Shown here one piece after another: positions 34,908-43,205 of a stretch of DNA of 64,000 nucleotides. A program made the position numbers and the translations under genes. The DNA is taken from assembly GCF_023284045.1 (NCBI RefSeq), contig NZ_JAKIKQ010000015.1:62001-126000 (forward strand), in the 5' to 3' direction. The notes beneath the pieces were generated by a model. That model worked only from the letters and a program-made list of their open reading frames with translations, was not told the origin of the DNA and did not search any database. Origin of the DNA: Shewanella kaireitica (lineage in GTDB: Bacteria > Pseudomonadota > Gammaproteobacteria > Enterobacterales > Shewanellaceae). Positions within the stretch are counted from its first letter, which is position 1. Each line of letters opens with the position of its first letter.

Positions 34908-36965
34908 ATGAGAAATAGCAACAACAGCTTAAAGCTATCTGCAATAGCTTTGGCTTTGAGTATTAGTTATCAAGTGCAAGCCGATGAGATGGAGCGAGAT
35001 CCAATACTCAATGTAACTGAAGTCATAGTGGTCCATGGAGAGAAAGCGGCGGTTACTGAATCGGCAACCACTCATTGGAGTCTTAACGAGGAGGAGATCA
35101 AAGCAACTGGAGCGCAAAGCTTAGATCAGTTACTCAAAAACGTCCCTGGACTGTATGTCAGAGTGGGTGGGCAAGGCACCCCAAGGGTTGATGTGCGAGG
35201 CTTTAAAGCACGTCATGTTATCTATTTAATCAATGGTGTGCCAGCAAATGGTGCCGAAGATGGTCAATTCGACCCAAGCTTAATACCTGCTAGTCAAGTC
35301 GGCTCCGTTGAAGTTTCGGTGGGCCCAACGTCTGTACTTTATGGCCCAGGTGGAGCTGGTGGTGTGATTAACATTATTACTAAGCAGGGCGAGGATGCGC
35401 CGCGTTTATCTGGACGCCTTGAAGCTGCCCAAGATAATACCTTTAATGGTGATATTAGCGCTGCTGGAAGCGGTGATAACTGGCAGGGGTTGATTAATTA
35501 TAGCCGTCAGCAAACCGATGGCTGGCCAATGTCGAGTGACTATAACGACACAGAATACCAGCAGGGTGATGTACGTAATAATGCCGACAAAACCTTAGAT
35601 AACGTATATGCACAAGGGAGCTACCTGCTGAGCGATAACACACAGCTAATGGCTAACATGAGCTTCAAACAGGGTGAATGGGGCAAGCCAAGTCGAGATG
35701 GCACCGGTTCAGGGAGCGCGAAGTTTGAGAGGGTTGACGATTATCAAGCCAAAACTTTTCAGCTTGGATTGGCACATAAGTTCAATGACATGTTTACCGT
35801 GCGTGGTTTTGGTTACTACAACCAAAGTGATGTATTAGAGACTCAATATAAAGATGACTCTTACCAAGCGATAAAAGCGCAGCAAGATGGCCGCTCAACG
35901 GTCGAGGGCGGTAATCTACAGTTCATTTCCAACTTTGACCAAGCGGGTATTGTCACAACGGCAATGATTGCTGAAAAGCAAAGCTGGCAGTCACAGGCAC
36001 TTGCAAGTAGCAAAAGTAGTAAAAGTGGCTCAGGTAATGGCGGTGGAAGTGGAAGTGGTAACGGCGGTGGCAATGGTAATAGTGGTAGTGGTAACGGCGG
36101 TGGCAATGGCAGTGGTAGCAGCGATAACTTCGATGACTCTGCATGGTTATATACCGCAGCGTTAGAGTATCAATACCAAGCTGACAGTTATGGTGTAACA
36201 CTCGGTGGTGCTTTGCATGATCAAGACAGAGTGTCTGAATCTGAAAATGATTACTCAGGACAGTTATCACTCTACTGGCAAGCATTAGAGCATACCCGCA
36301 TTAATATGGGAGTGGCGCGTAAAGTCCGATTCCCTTCTATGCGCAATCTCTATGCACAATCTTCTGGTAATGCAGATCTGCAGGCGGAAGTATCACAGCA
36401 CTTTGAATTGGGCTTATTGCAAGAGATTGGTTACTCAACAGAGCTGAATATCGCAGGTTTTTATACCGATGCCGAAGATTACATTGCCAAAGATTTAGCG
36501 GGTACTTATCAAAACATGGGCGACTATGCTTTCAAAGGGGTCGATCTGCAACTACAAAACAATAGCATTGATGATCTGTCGATGACCTTTATGTATAGCT
36601 TTTTAGATACTGAAGATAAATCTGCGGCAGAGACATTCCAAACTCTAGAATATCGCCCCCGCCATCAACTGCGATTCCAAGCGCAATACCAGCTGCCATT
36701 TGCAATGCGCATCCATCTAAATATTGAACGGATTATGGATCAAATCTACTACGCGCAGCACAAAGTCGCAGGTGAGAAAATACTGGTTGAACAGTCGTTA
36801 GATGACTACACCTTGGTTGATCTAAATTTGGTGCAGCCGTTACTAGAAGACAAGTTGGAACTGTATCTAAGAGCCACCAATTTACTGGATGAAAATTACT
36901 ATCAAAGTGAGTCTTTACCCCAAGCGGGTCGGCAAGTGTTTATTGGGATTAATTGGCAGATCTAG
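34908..36965 (+). CDS. TonB-dependent outer-membrane receptor
   Basis: A 685-residue receptor with a signal peptide over about residues 1-25 (ending VQA). The plug domain holds ATGAQSLDQLLKNVPGLYV, RVDVRGFKARHVIYLINGVP and VSVGPTSVLYGPGGAGGVINI. The barrel ends with aromatic-rich strands and terminates in NWQI. Residues about 366-405 are a pure Gly/Ser/Asn insert, probably an extracellular loop. Receptors of this kind import scarce metal chelates or cofactors using TonB energy. The next five genes are close and co-directional, making it the outer-membrane step of an ECF import operon. Confidence 0.93.
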   Translation: MRNSNNSLKLSAIALALSISYQVQADEMERDPILNVTEVIVVHGEKAAVTESATTHWSLNEEEIKATGAQSLDQLLKNVPGLYVRVGGQGTPRVDVRGFKARHVIYLINGVPANGAEDGQFDPSLIPASQVGSVEVSVGPTSVLYGPGGAGGVINIITKQGEDAPRLSGRLEAAQDNTFNGDISAAGSGDNWQGLINYSRQQTDGWPMSSDYNDTEYQQGDVRNNADKTLDNVYAQGSYLLSDNTQLMANMSFKQGEWGKPSRDGTGSGSAKFERVDDYQAKTFQLGLAHKFNDMFTVRGFGYYNQSDVLETQYKDDSYQAIKAQQDGRSTVEGGNLQFISNFDQAGIVTTAMIAEKQSWQSQALASSKSSKSGSGNGGGSGSGNGGGNGNSGSGNGGGNGSGSSDNFDDSAWLYTAALEYQYQADSYGVTLGGALHDQDRVSESENDYSGQLSLYWQALEHTRINMGVARKVRFPSMRNLYAQSSGNADLQAEVSQHFELGLLQEIGYSTELNIAGFYTDAEDYIAKDLAGTYQNMGDYAFKGVDLQLQNNSIDDLSMTFMYSFLDTEDKSAAETFQTLEYRPRHQLRFQAQYQLPFAMRIHLNIERIMDQIYYAQHKVAGEKILVEQSLDDYTLVDLNLVQPLLEDKLELYLRATNLLDENYYQSESLPQAGRQVFIGINWQI
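36007..36123 (+). repeat. Low-complexity Gly/Ser/Asn-coding repeat
   Basis: Within the TonB receptor gene, about 115 bases of repeated GGTAACGGCGGTGGC-type units encode a Gly/Ser/Asn stretch. It keeps the reading frame and probably forms a flexible surface loop that varies by slippage. Confidence 0.9.
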
Positions 36966-36977
36966 TCAGCGGAGGCC

Positions 36978-38345
36978 GTGATGCAACTTATCGAGCTAAA
37001 AGGGATTCATTTTGGCTATGACACATACCAAGCAGCGGTCTTGGATGACCTAAACTTGGTGGTCAATCATGGCGAGTGTCACTGCATCAGCGGCGCAACG
37101 GGCTGCGGTAAATCGAGTTTACTACACCTTATTGCAGGGGAGTTGTGTCGCCCTTTTGAGGGGGAGATGACACGTCATCCCGCGTTAATGGTAGGGCTGG
37201 TGATGCAAGATCCTAATGTACAGGTCCTGCGCCAAAGCGTGGGTGCCGAGATTGCATTTGCGCTAGAAAACCTCGGTGTTCCCTCCAATGAAATGTTAGA
37301 CAAAGTACAGCAAGCACTGCGACGGGTTGGGCTATATGTCAGTATCGATACGCCAATCGATGTGCTTTCTTTAGGACAAAAGTACCGTTTAATGCTTGCT
37401 GCTCAATTGGTGTTTGAACCGAATTTACTGCTGCTTGATGAACCCTGGACACAACTTGATAACCATGGGGTACAGGAGTTGTACTTTGTGCTTAAAGAGC
37501 TGCTTCGTGACGGTGTTGCTATCGTCATGGTGGAGCATCAGCCACAGGCGTTTGGGCAACTTGTTTCTCACTTATGGCAGCTAGAGAGAGGCAAATTAGT
37601 CGCGGGTCTATACCAGCCTTCACGGCCACATAAGCAAAGATTAGCAACTTTAGTTGCTAGAGGTGTGGATGCAACAGAGCAGAGGCTGTTGATATCACCG
37701 CATCGTTTTCAGTTCTCAGCGGATTCGGTTTTATTTCGCTGTACCGAGTCATTAAGCGTGGCAGCGGGAGAGATTGTCGCCTTAGTTGGAGACAATGGCA
37801 CTGGTAAAAGTAGCTTTTTAAAAGCACTGGCAGGGATGCAGGCAGATATAGGGCAGTTACCATTTCTAGTATTGGGCAAACGGCCAAAATTAGGCATTTT
37901 TGGCGCAAACCTGTGCCTGTTGTTACAAAGGCCAAATCGGCAACTGTTTGAGCCAACAGTATTGACTGAGATGCAGTTTAGTTTGCGTCGTTTCAGATTG
38001 CCGTTATCTCGGGCTGAACGGATGTTGCACCAGCTGTCTTTAAGCCATTTATCGATGGCGTCACCACATAAATTGTCCTACGGACAGCAGCATATTATTG
38101 CGCTGGCATCACTTGCCTGTTTACAACCCAAAGTGTTGTTACTTGATGATCCATTTGCCGGCCTAGATAGTTTGCATTGTGACAAGGTGTGGCAGCTTTT
38201 GCTGGAGCTACGTCAAAGAGGTTGCGCCATTTTACTCACTTCTCACAGAGAGATGTCTTACGCTGATGTAGACAGGATTTGGTATATCGAGTCGGGTTAC
38301 TTGGCTGATAGAACTGCACCGACGATACAAGCCGATGCGGGCTAA
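36978..38345 (+). CDS. ECF transporter ATPase, two ABC domains fused
   Basis: A 455-residue protein with two complete ATPase domains, equivalent to EcfA and EcfA' joined. The first has Walker A SGATGCGKSSLL, signature LSLGQKYRL and Walker B LLLLDEPW. The second has Walker A GDNGTGKSSFL near residue 270, signature LSYGQQHII and Walker B VLLLDDPF. Such pairs power energy-coupling-factor importers of vitamins and metals. It starts 12 bases after the receptor stop and overlaps the next gene by 11 bases. An alternative start is the ATG at 36981. Confidence 0.92.
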   Translation: MMQLIELKGIHFGYDTYQAAVLDDLNLVVNHGECHCISGATGCGKSSLLHLIAGELCRPFEGEMTRHPALMVGLVMQDPNVQVLRQSVGAEIAFALENLGVPSNEMLDKVQQALRRVGLYVSIDTPIDVLSLGQKYRLMLAAQLVFEPNLLLLDEPWTQLDNHGVQELYFVLKELLRDGVAIVMVEHQPQAFGQLVSHLWQLERGKLVAGLYQPSRPHKQRLATLVARGVDATEQRLLISPHRFQFSADSVLFRCTESLSVAAGEIVALVGDNGTGKSSFLKALAGMQADIGQLPFLVLGKRPKLGIFGANLCLLLQRPNRQLFEPTVLTEMQFSLRRFRLPLSRAERMLHQLSLSHLSMASPHKLSYGQQHIIALASLACLQPKVLLLDDPFAGLDSLHCDKVWQLLLELRQRGCAILLTSHREMSYADVDRIWYIESGYLADRTAPTIQADAG

Positions 38346-39030
38346 ACTGCCAAAGTCAGCGGGCCTTAATCTGAAGCATAACGCAAAGCCACGGCGAACT
38401 TGGATACGCCAGAGCCATCGTTGTGCTTTCGCTCTGCTTTTGAGCCTGCTGCTGGCAAGTTCGGCTTTTTTTGTACCGAGTAGTGTGTTGTGGATATTAG
38501 TGAGCATTAATGCGGGGTTAATCGCTCATGGGTTATTGCTAAAGAAAAAAATAACCATGCTGCTGCGCTTAGCTGCAGTGCAATTTATTACCACTATGGG
38601 GCTCTACTATCTGTTTTATGGTGAAAGCCAGCTTTTAGATGGTGCGGTGGTGGTACTTAGAGTGCTATTGGCAATGCTACCTGGCTGGTGGCTTTCAAGT
38701 ACTCAAAGCCCTGAGCGACTTGCAGAAGTTTTAAGTTGGTTGCTGCCACACAAGTGGGCATTCGTAATCGCGGCTTCACTAAGTCTATTACCGTTTATGT
38801 CCCAAGAGCTAAAAGAGATCTACCAGATCCAATGTATGCGCGGCGCGAGGATCACGCCTAAAGCACTTCGAAACCCAAGCAATTGGCCTGAATTTATTTA
38901 TTGCGTGTTACTGCCGCTGTTGATCCAACTATTAAAGCTATCGAAGCAGATGGCGCTATCAGCAAAGTTACGCCATTTTGGCCGCGGCGATCATGTAACG
39001 CATTGGCCTTCAACAAGAGACGACAAATGA
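38335..39030 (+). CDS. ECF transporter T component (EcfT/CbiQ family)
   Basis: A 231-residue membrane protein with about four to five helices. The conserved coupling motif near residue 168 is IQCMRGARITPK, which carries the Arg-Gly-Ala-Arg of EcfT proteins, and MALSAKLRHFG gives the second coupling-type segment. It transmits ATPase movement to the substrate-binding S component. The start overlaps the ATPase gene by 11 bases, and the stop overlaps the next start (ATGA). Confidence 0.88.
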   Translation: MRAKLPKSAGLNLKHNAKPRRTWIRQSHRCAFALLLSLLLASSAFFVPSSVLWILVSINAGLIAHGLLLKKKITMLLRLAAVQFITTMGLYYLFYGESQLLDGAVVVLRVLLAMLPGWWLSSTQSPERLAEVLSWLLPHKWAFVIAASLSLLPFMSQELKEIYQIQCMRGARITPKALRNPSNWPEFIYCVLLPLLIQLLKLSKQMALSAKLRHFGRGDHVTHWPSTRDDK

Positions 39031-39572
39031 AACTTAATTTTGAACTGCAAGATGCGCTGTTTATAGGTTTTTGCGCGACCTTATTGGTGATTTTAAAAAG
39101 CATGTTGCGGCTTAAGCTAGGGCTTAGTGGTCACTCAATGTTTTTAATGACCTTTTTCTATCTACTTTGCTATGGCGCCGTAGGTCGGGTGGGCTGTATT
39201 ACAGCATGTGGCTTATTGTCTGGCATGGTGGCAATGATGCTGAGTGTTGGCAAAGGGGGGCCGTTGATTTTACTCAAATTTGGCATGCCAGCCATCGCAA
39301 TGGATATAGCGTTACTGGTGATTGCTGGTGTCTTTAAATTACGTTGGCAGTGTGTATTACTGGCTTTGGCTGGTTGTTTAGCGTGGGCGAGTAAAGGTTG
39401 GATTGAGAATATGCTTGCGGGTATGAGCCAGCAAATAGCTTTGATCAAGTTTGCGGTTAACTTTCTGCAGGGCGGTCTGTTTGCCATCGGTGCGGCGCTG
39501 CTTGTTCCCAGCGTGCTAAAACGTCTGCAATCTCATGACTTACTGCAAGACCGACATCAACCCCATGAGTAA
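39027..39572 (+). CDS. Putative ECF S component, substrate unknown
   Basis: A 181-residue protein that is almost wholly hydrophobic, with five to six helices, placed directly after EcfT with an ATGA overlap. Size, hydrophobicity and position are those of an S component, the substrate-binding subunit of an ECF importer. The GLLSGMVAMMLSVGKGGPLILLKFGMP region is compatible with that family. I cannot name the substrate. A longer frame from 38901 lies inside ecfT and is not used. Confidence 0.75.
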   Translation: MKLNFELQDALFIGFCATLLVILKSMLRLKLGLSGHSMFLMTFFYLLCYGAVGRVGCITACGLLSGMVAMMLSVGKGGPLILLKFGMPAIAMDIALLVIAGVFKLRWQCVLLALAGCLAWASKGWIENMLAGMSQQIALIKFAVNFLQGGLFAIGAALLVPSVLKRLQSHDLLQDRHQPHE

Positions 39573-39603
39573 CCAATAGCAATCAACATCTATAGGATTA
39601 AGA

Positions 39604-40359
39604 ATGAAAAACTGGCTAATTTGCATTGACGATACTGACGATATCGGCACTAAAGGTACCGGGGAAATTGCTGAAGAGATTGCACACCTTTTACAGCAAG
39701 AACACTTGAAAATGACTGAGCATAGCGGAGGATGCTTGGTGACTCGGCACCAGTTATTTGTCCACCCTGATATCCCTTATACCTCCCACAACAGTGCCAT
39801 GTGCTTTCAGCTTGAAAGTCACCTCGACTTTGCTGATATAAAGCAAATATGTGTGACTCATCTGTTGCAAGAGTCTGCAGCAGCTTCCGATCCTGGCTTG
39901 GCAATACTTGATATGAGTTCATCATACGATATCAGTGCGTTAATCGCCTTCGGCCAGTCAGCCAAAGAGACAGTTAAAACCAAGGCTCAAGCCTATCAAT
40001 TGGCAACTGAGCAGGGTATCGACCTGACTGAACATGGTGGTACAGGACAGGGTGTAATAGGGGCTTTAGCCGGTCTTGGTTTACGCTTAAGTGGCCAAGA
40101 CGGTCGTGTTAAAGGTCAGTTTTGTTTAGGGAATTATAATAAAGGCGCTGACATTGAATTTACAGTGGCTGATATTCTAGCAAACACCCCCTTGCAAGTG
40201 GTGCTCAGTGATAGCGGCAAAATATTAGCAGATGATGAACGAATATTATTAACTGGCAAGGTAAAGGCAGTATACCGTCAGCATATGTTTGCGCTCTTAG
40301 TCAGTCGTCATGGTTCTGCTTGGGTGAATGCTTCTAAGCAAACACTTAAAACATATTAG
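39604..40359 (+). CDS. IDDTD-motif protein, TiaS-N-terminus-like
   Basis: A 251-residue cytoplasmic protein with no signal peptide or membrane helix. It begins MKNWLICIDDTDDIGTKGTG. The IDDTD motif near residue 8 resembles the nucleotide- and metal-binding start of the TiaS/archaeal tRNA-agmatinylcytidine synthetase type, but the zinc-ribbon and other TiaS parts are absent. GGTGQGVIGALAGLGLRLSG near 140 looks like a glycine-rich ligand loop. It lies 31 bases after the S component, so it likely works on the imported compound. Its function is not known to me. Confidence 0.7.
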   Translation: MKNWLICIDDTDDIGTKGTGEIAEEIAHLLQQEHLKMTEHSGGCLVTRHQLFVHPDIPYTSHNSAMCFQLESHLDFADIKQICVTHLLQESAAASDPGLAILDMSSSYDISALIAFGQSAKETVKTKAQAYQLATEQGIDLTEHGGTGQGVIGALAGLGLRLSGQDGRVKGQFCLGNYNKGADIEFTVADILANTPLQVVLSDSGKILADDERILLTGKVKAVYRQHMFALLVSRHGSAWVNASKQTLKTY

Positions 40360-40367
40360 AGGCTGCT

Positions 40368-40586
40368 ATGGATAAATGGTTTACCTATATTGATGGGGTG
40401 TGGCGATTTAAGTTCGATACAAACTCATATTCGGCTTCGCGAGAAGCGGCAAAAGCATGTCGCTTTTTTGTTGAGGATGATGAAGATGAGCAAACTGACG
40501 ACCATTCTCAGTCTTGCTTCAACTGTCTTTACCGACGTTGGGGTTTAAATTGTTTCGATTGTTATAAAAAAGTAGGTACATCTTAA
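40368..40586 (+). CDS. Small cysteine-rich protein of the TonB/ECF operon
   Basis: A 72-residue cytoplasmic protein 8 bases after the IDDTD gene. Four cysteines near the C terminus lie in a SCFNCLYRRWGLNCFDCYKK pattern (Cys-x2-Cys, then Cys-x2-Cys), suggesting a bound zinc or iron-sulfur centre. The N-terminal half is Trp- and acid-rich (FFVEDDEDEQTDD). I have a vague memory of similar small proteins annotated near molybdopterin genes but cannot confirm it. It ends the six-gene operon. Confidence 0.65.
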   Translation: MDKWFTYIDGVWRFKFDTNSYSASREAAKACRFFVEDDEDEQTDDHSQSCFNCLYRRWGLNCFDCYKKVGTS

Positions 40587-40854
40587 AAGGGGGGTTAATC
40601 ACATTAGTAATTGATATTTAACAATTGTCGCGAATTATCTTTTTGTTTTCTGATCTTGCTCTCCATTAACCAAGTGTTTTAGTTGGCTTTAGCTATGGTG
40701 ATTTGTTATCACTCAGAATAGAATGTCTGCCTCTACGTAAAATAATAACCATAAGTTGAAGACATATTCAGCAACATAAAGCTAACAGTATGTAGAGGCG
40801 GCGCTATTTTTTGTAGTGCTTTGCAAGTTTTATCATCCGGGGATAAAAGAGATA

Positions 40855-42039
40855 ATGGGTGATTCCGTTGAATCAAAAGGCTTAATAAAAGTCTCGGTCG
40901 CAAAGTTAGGCGTAGGAATGTTTGTCGAATCAATCGACAATACCAAGGGCCAAGTGAGCATTGCTAACGCAGGGCAGATCCGCAGTAAAGAAGCCATTGC
41001 AAAGTTGCTTCGCAGCGGTATTACCCACGTGTGGGTTAATGCTGAGCGCTCATCAGCAGATTGCGGTTTAAATAAGCCAAATCTGAAGCCTACTCCAGTG
41101 GTAAAAAGAGTCAGCACAGATCGAGTAAACACTCAAAAGAAAGCCAAAGAATTAATGGTTGAGGCAAAAGATCTCATCCAAAAAGTGCTGTCTGAAACTT
41201 TTGAAGGCAAAGCGGTAGAAGTTGAGCCATTTGAGGCGCTTGCAGACAATATGATTGAGTCTGTATTGCTTGATGCTGATGCGTTGAAGTGTGTATCAGC
41301 GCTGCGTTCAAAAGATGCCTACCTGTTAGAGCACTCTATTAACGTTGCATTTCTGCTAGTCACCTTTGGTCGTTATTTGAAGTTTGATACGGACATGCTA
41401 AGAAAGTTAGCTGTCGGCGGGATCTTACATGACATCGGCAAGATTAAAGTCGATAGTGCGATTTTAAATAAACCAGGAAAATTGACCGCTGAAGAGTTTG
41501 AGCATGTAAAGTTGCACCAAACTTTTGCGGTTGAGATCATGAATAACACCGCTGGTTTATCACAAGTCAGCAAAGATATTAGCTTAATGCATCATGAGAA
41601 GCTTGATGGTAATGGTTATCCACGCGGGTTAAAGGGTGATGAGATCCCTATTCATGGGCGAATGAGCTGCATTGTTGATATTTTTGATGCGTTAACAGCT
41701 ACTCGTTGCTACAAAGAGGCTATGAGCCCCGCCGCAGCTTTTAAAATCTTACTGAGCTTAACACCATTTCATTTAGATCAAGCTCTGGTATATGAATTCA
41801 TTCGCTGTGTTGGTGTATATCCCGTAGGCTCATTAGTCGAGTTATCTGATGGACGAGTCGGTATCGTTTGGGAAGCTAAAAATCGCGATGCTCTGCATCC
41901 TAAGGTTAAGTGCTTCTATTCAAATCGACATAAACTTTATACTGAAGTGACTATGGTTGATCTACTTAAGTCAGACCTTAATATTGAAAAAGGGATCTCG
42001 CCAAGCAGCTTGGAAATCGATCCGACTCCATTCTATTAA
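40855..42039 (+). CDS. HD-GYP cyclic di-GMP phosphodiesterase
   Basis: A 394-residue protein. The N-terminal 100 residues fit the DUF3391 region that precedes many HD-GYP domains (KVSVAKLGVGMFVESID). The HD-GYP core has VGGILHDIGKIKVD with the HD pair and HHEKLDGNGYPRGLKGDEIP with the GYP motif, followed by IVDIFDALTATRCYKEA. It likely degrades cyclic di-GMP to GMP. The ATG at 40855 (AAGAGA upstream) is preferred to a GTG at 40816. A terminator follows. Confidence 0.95.
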   Translation: MGDSVESKGLIKVSVAKLGVGMFVESIDNTKGQVSIANAGQIRSKEAIAKLLRSGITHVWVNAERSSADCGLNKPNLKPTPVVKRVSTDRVNTQKKAKELMVEAKDLIQKVLSETFEGKAVEVEPFEALADNMIESVLLDADALKCVSALRSKDAYLLEHSINVAFLLVTFGRYLKFDTDMLRKLAVGGILHDIGKIKVDSAILNKPGKLTAEEFEHVKLHQTFAVEIMNNTAGLSQVSKDISLMHHEKLDGNGYPRGLKGDEIPIHGRMSCIVDIFDALTATRCYKEAMSPAAAFKILLSLTPFHLDQALVYEFIRCVGVYPVGSLVELSDGRVGIVWEAKNRDALHPKVKCFYSNRHKLYTEVTMVDLLKSDLNIEKGISPSSLEIDPTPFY

Positions 42040-42060
42040 ATTCTCTCGAATGAAAGTATT

Positions 42061-42085
42061 AAAAAGCGCCAGTAAGGCGCTTTTT
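42061..42085 (+). terminator. Terminator of HD-GYP gene
   Basis: A 10-bp stem AAAAAGCGCC/GGCGCTTTTT with a 5-base loop and T-run, 21 bases after the stop. Confidence 0.9.
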
Positions 42086-42214
42086 TGTGACCTCTATTAC
42101 ACATGTTGTTCTGTTTATTTGATCTAGCTCTGCTATCCAGTTTTTACTTTATATTCATTGAATTAAGTCGCTAGAATTTGTTCTAAAACTAGAATGAATA
42201 ACAACAGGTGACTT

Positions 42215-42922
42215 ATGTTCAAACGTCGACAATTTTTGAAAATGGGCTCTGCGGCAGTTGCGTCGAGCTTGCTTACACTCCCAGTCGTAGCGGCTGCAAA
42301 CACCACAACCACACCATTTCAATCTAGTCGTTATCGAGTGTTAGCTTTGGTGTTTGATGACTATGAAACTCTAGATTTGCACGGCCCAGTTGAAATGTTA
42401 GGCCATATGCCGAACGTTGATATAAAGCTGGTGGCTTCCACCGAATTTGTAAAAAGTTATCAGGGCCCAAGGGTGGTTGCAGATCTATTGATGGACAGAA
42501 CTTATGATTGCGATCTGCTGCTGATCCCTGGCGGACTAGGTACCCGCACATTAGTTGATGACGAGCTCATGTTGCGTTGGCTTACTGCCCAGATAGAGCG
42601 CAGTGAAAAGGTATTTTCTATCTGCACAGGCTCGGCGTTATTAGCTAAAACAGCCAAGTTAAACGGCGTAAAAGCAACTACCAATAAAATGGCTTATCAA
42701 TGGGTGACGTCGCTTGCTGAAAGCGTTGATTGGCAGCCTAAAGCGCGTTGGGTTGATGACGGCAAGTACTTAACCTCCTCCGGTGTCTCTGCGGGCACTG
42801 ACGCAGCATTGTATTGGGTTAAGATGTTGCATGGTGAAGTAGAAGCTCGACGTATTGAAACGCTTACCGAGTACCACTGGCTGGATGACAGCAGTAACGA
42901 CCCTTATGCAGTTTCTTTATAA
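42215..42922 (+). CDS. DJ-1/PfpI-family protein with Tat signal
   Basis: A 235-residue protein beginning MFKRRQFLKMGSAAVASSLL, a twin-arginine signal, so it is exported folded. The mature domain is DJ-1/PfpI like: ALVFDDYETLDLHGPVEML, LLIPGGLGTRTLV and the nucleophile elbow VFSICTGSALLAK with the conserved Cys. Members include amidotransferases and stress proteins; in the periplasm the substrate is unknown. It is a single gene with no clear operon partners. Confidence 0.9.
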   Translation: MFKRRQFLKMGSAAVASSLLTLPVVAAANTTTTPFQSSRYRVLALVFDDYETLDLHGPVEMLGHMPNVDIKLVASTEFVKSYQGPRVVADLLMDRTYDCDLLLIPGGLGTRTLVDDELMLRWLTAQIERSEKVFSICTGSALLAKTAKLNGVKATTNKMAYQWVTSLAESVDWQPKARWVDDGKYLTSSGVSAGTDAALYWVKMLHGEVEARRIETLTEYHWLDDSSNDPYAVSL

Positions 42923-43038
42923 ACAAAAAGTATAGCCTTAGCTGAAAATGCTATTAATTAGTAATAAAGGATATTGGCGGGAATATCAAAGCTCCTCAAT
43001 AATTGCGTTTCATATAAAATGTTAATTGGGAGGAGCGC

Positions 43039-43188
43039 ATGAACAAGTGGTTAATTTTACTCTGCTGTATTGTCTTTATTAGCGCTTCACTGATGACGAC
43101 CGGTTTGACTCGAGCGCTCATCGACTTAGCTGCCTTTAGTGCACTACTATGGCTGGTGTTTCGTAGCCAAAATCCCACTCAAGACTAA
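43039..43188 (+). CDS. Small membrane protein of 49 residues
   Basis: An ATG at 43039 preceded by a near-perfect ribosome site GGGAGGAG opens a 49-residue frame. It reads MNKWLILLCCIVFISASLMT and continues with a second hydrophobic stretch ending LLWLVFRSQNP. Two membrane segments are likely. The strong ribosome site and composition make it a convincing small gene, though no function is known. It ends 17 bases before the convergent transporter stop. Confidence 0.65.
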   Translation: MNKWLILLCCIVFISASLMTTGLTRALIDLAAFSALLWLVFRSQNPTQD

Positions 43189-43205
43189 TCTTTGCAAGCT
43201 TATAT

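Noticed and set aside
35953..36285. Long minus-strand frames with Pro/Leu or His/Tyr/Cys runs inside the TonB receptor gene
   Set aside because: They are the antisense of the Gly/Ser/Asn-coding repeats and have no ribosome site or family resemblance.
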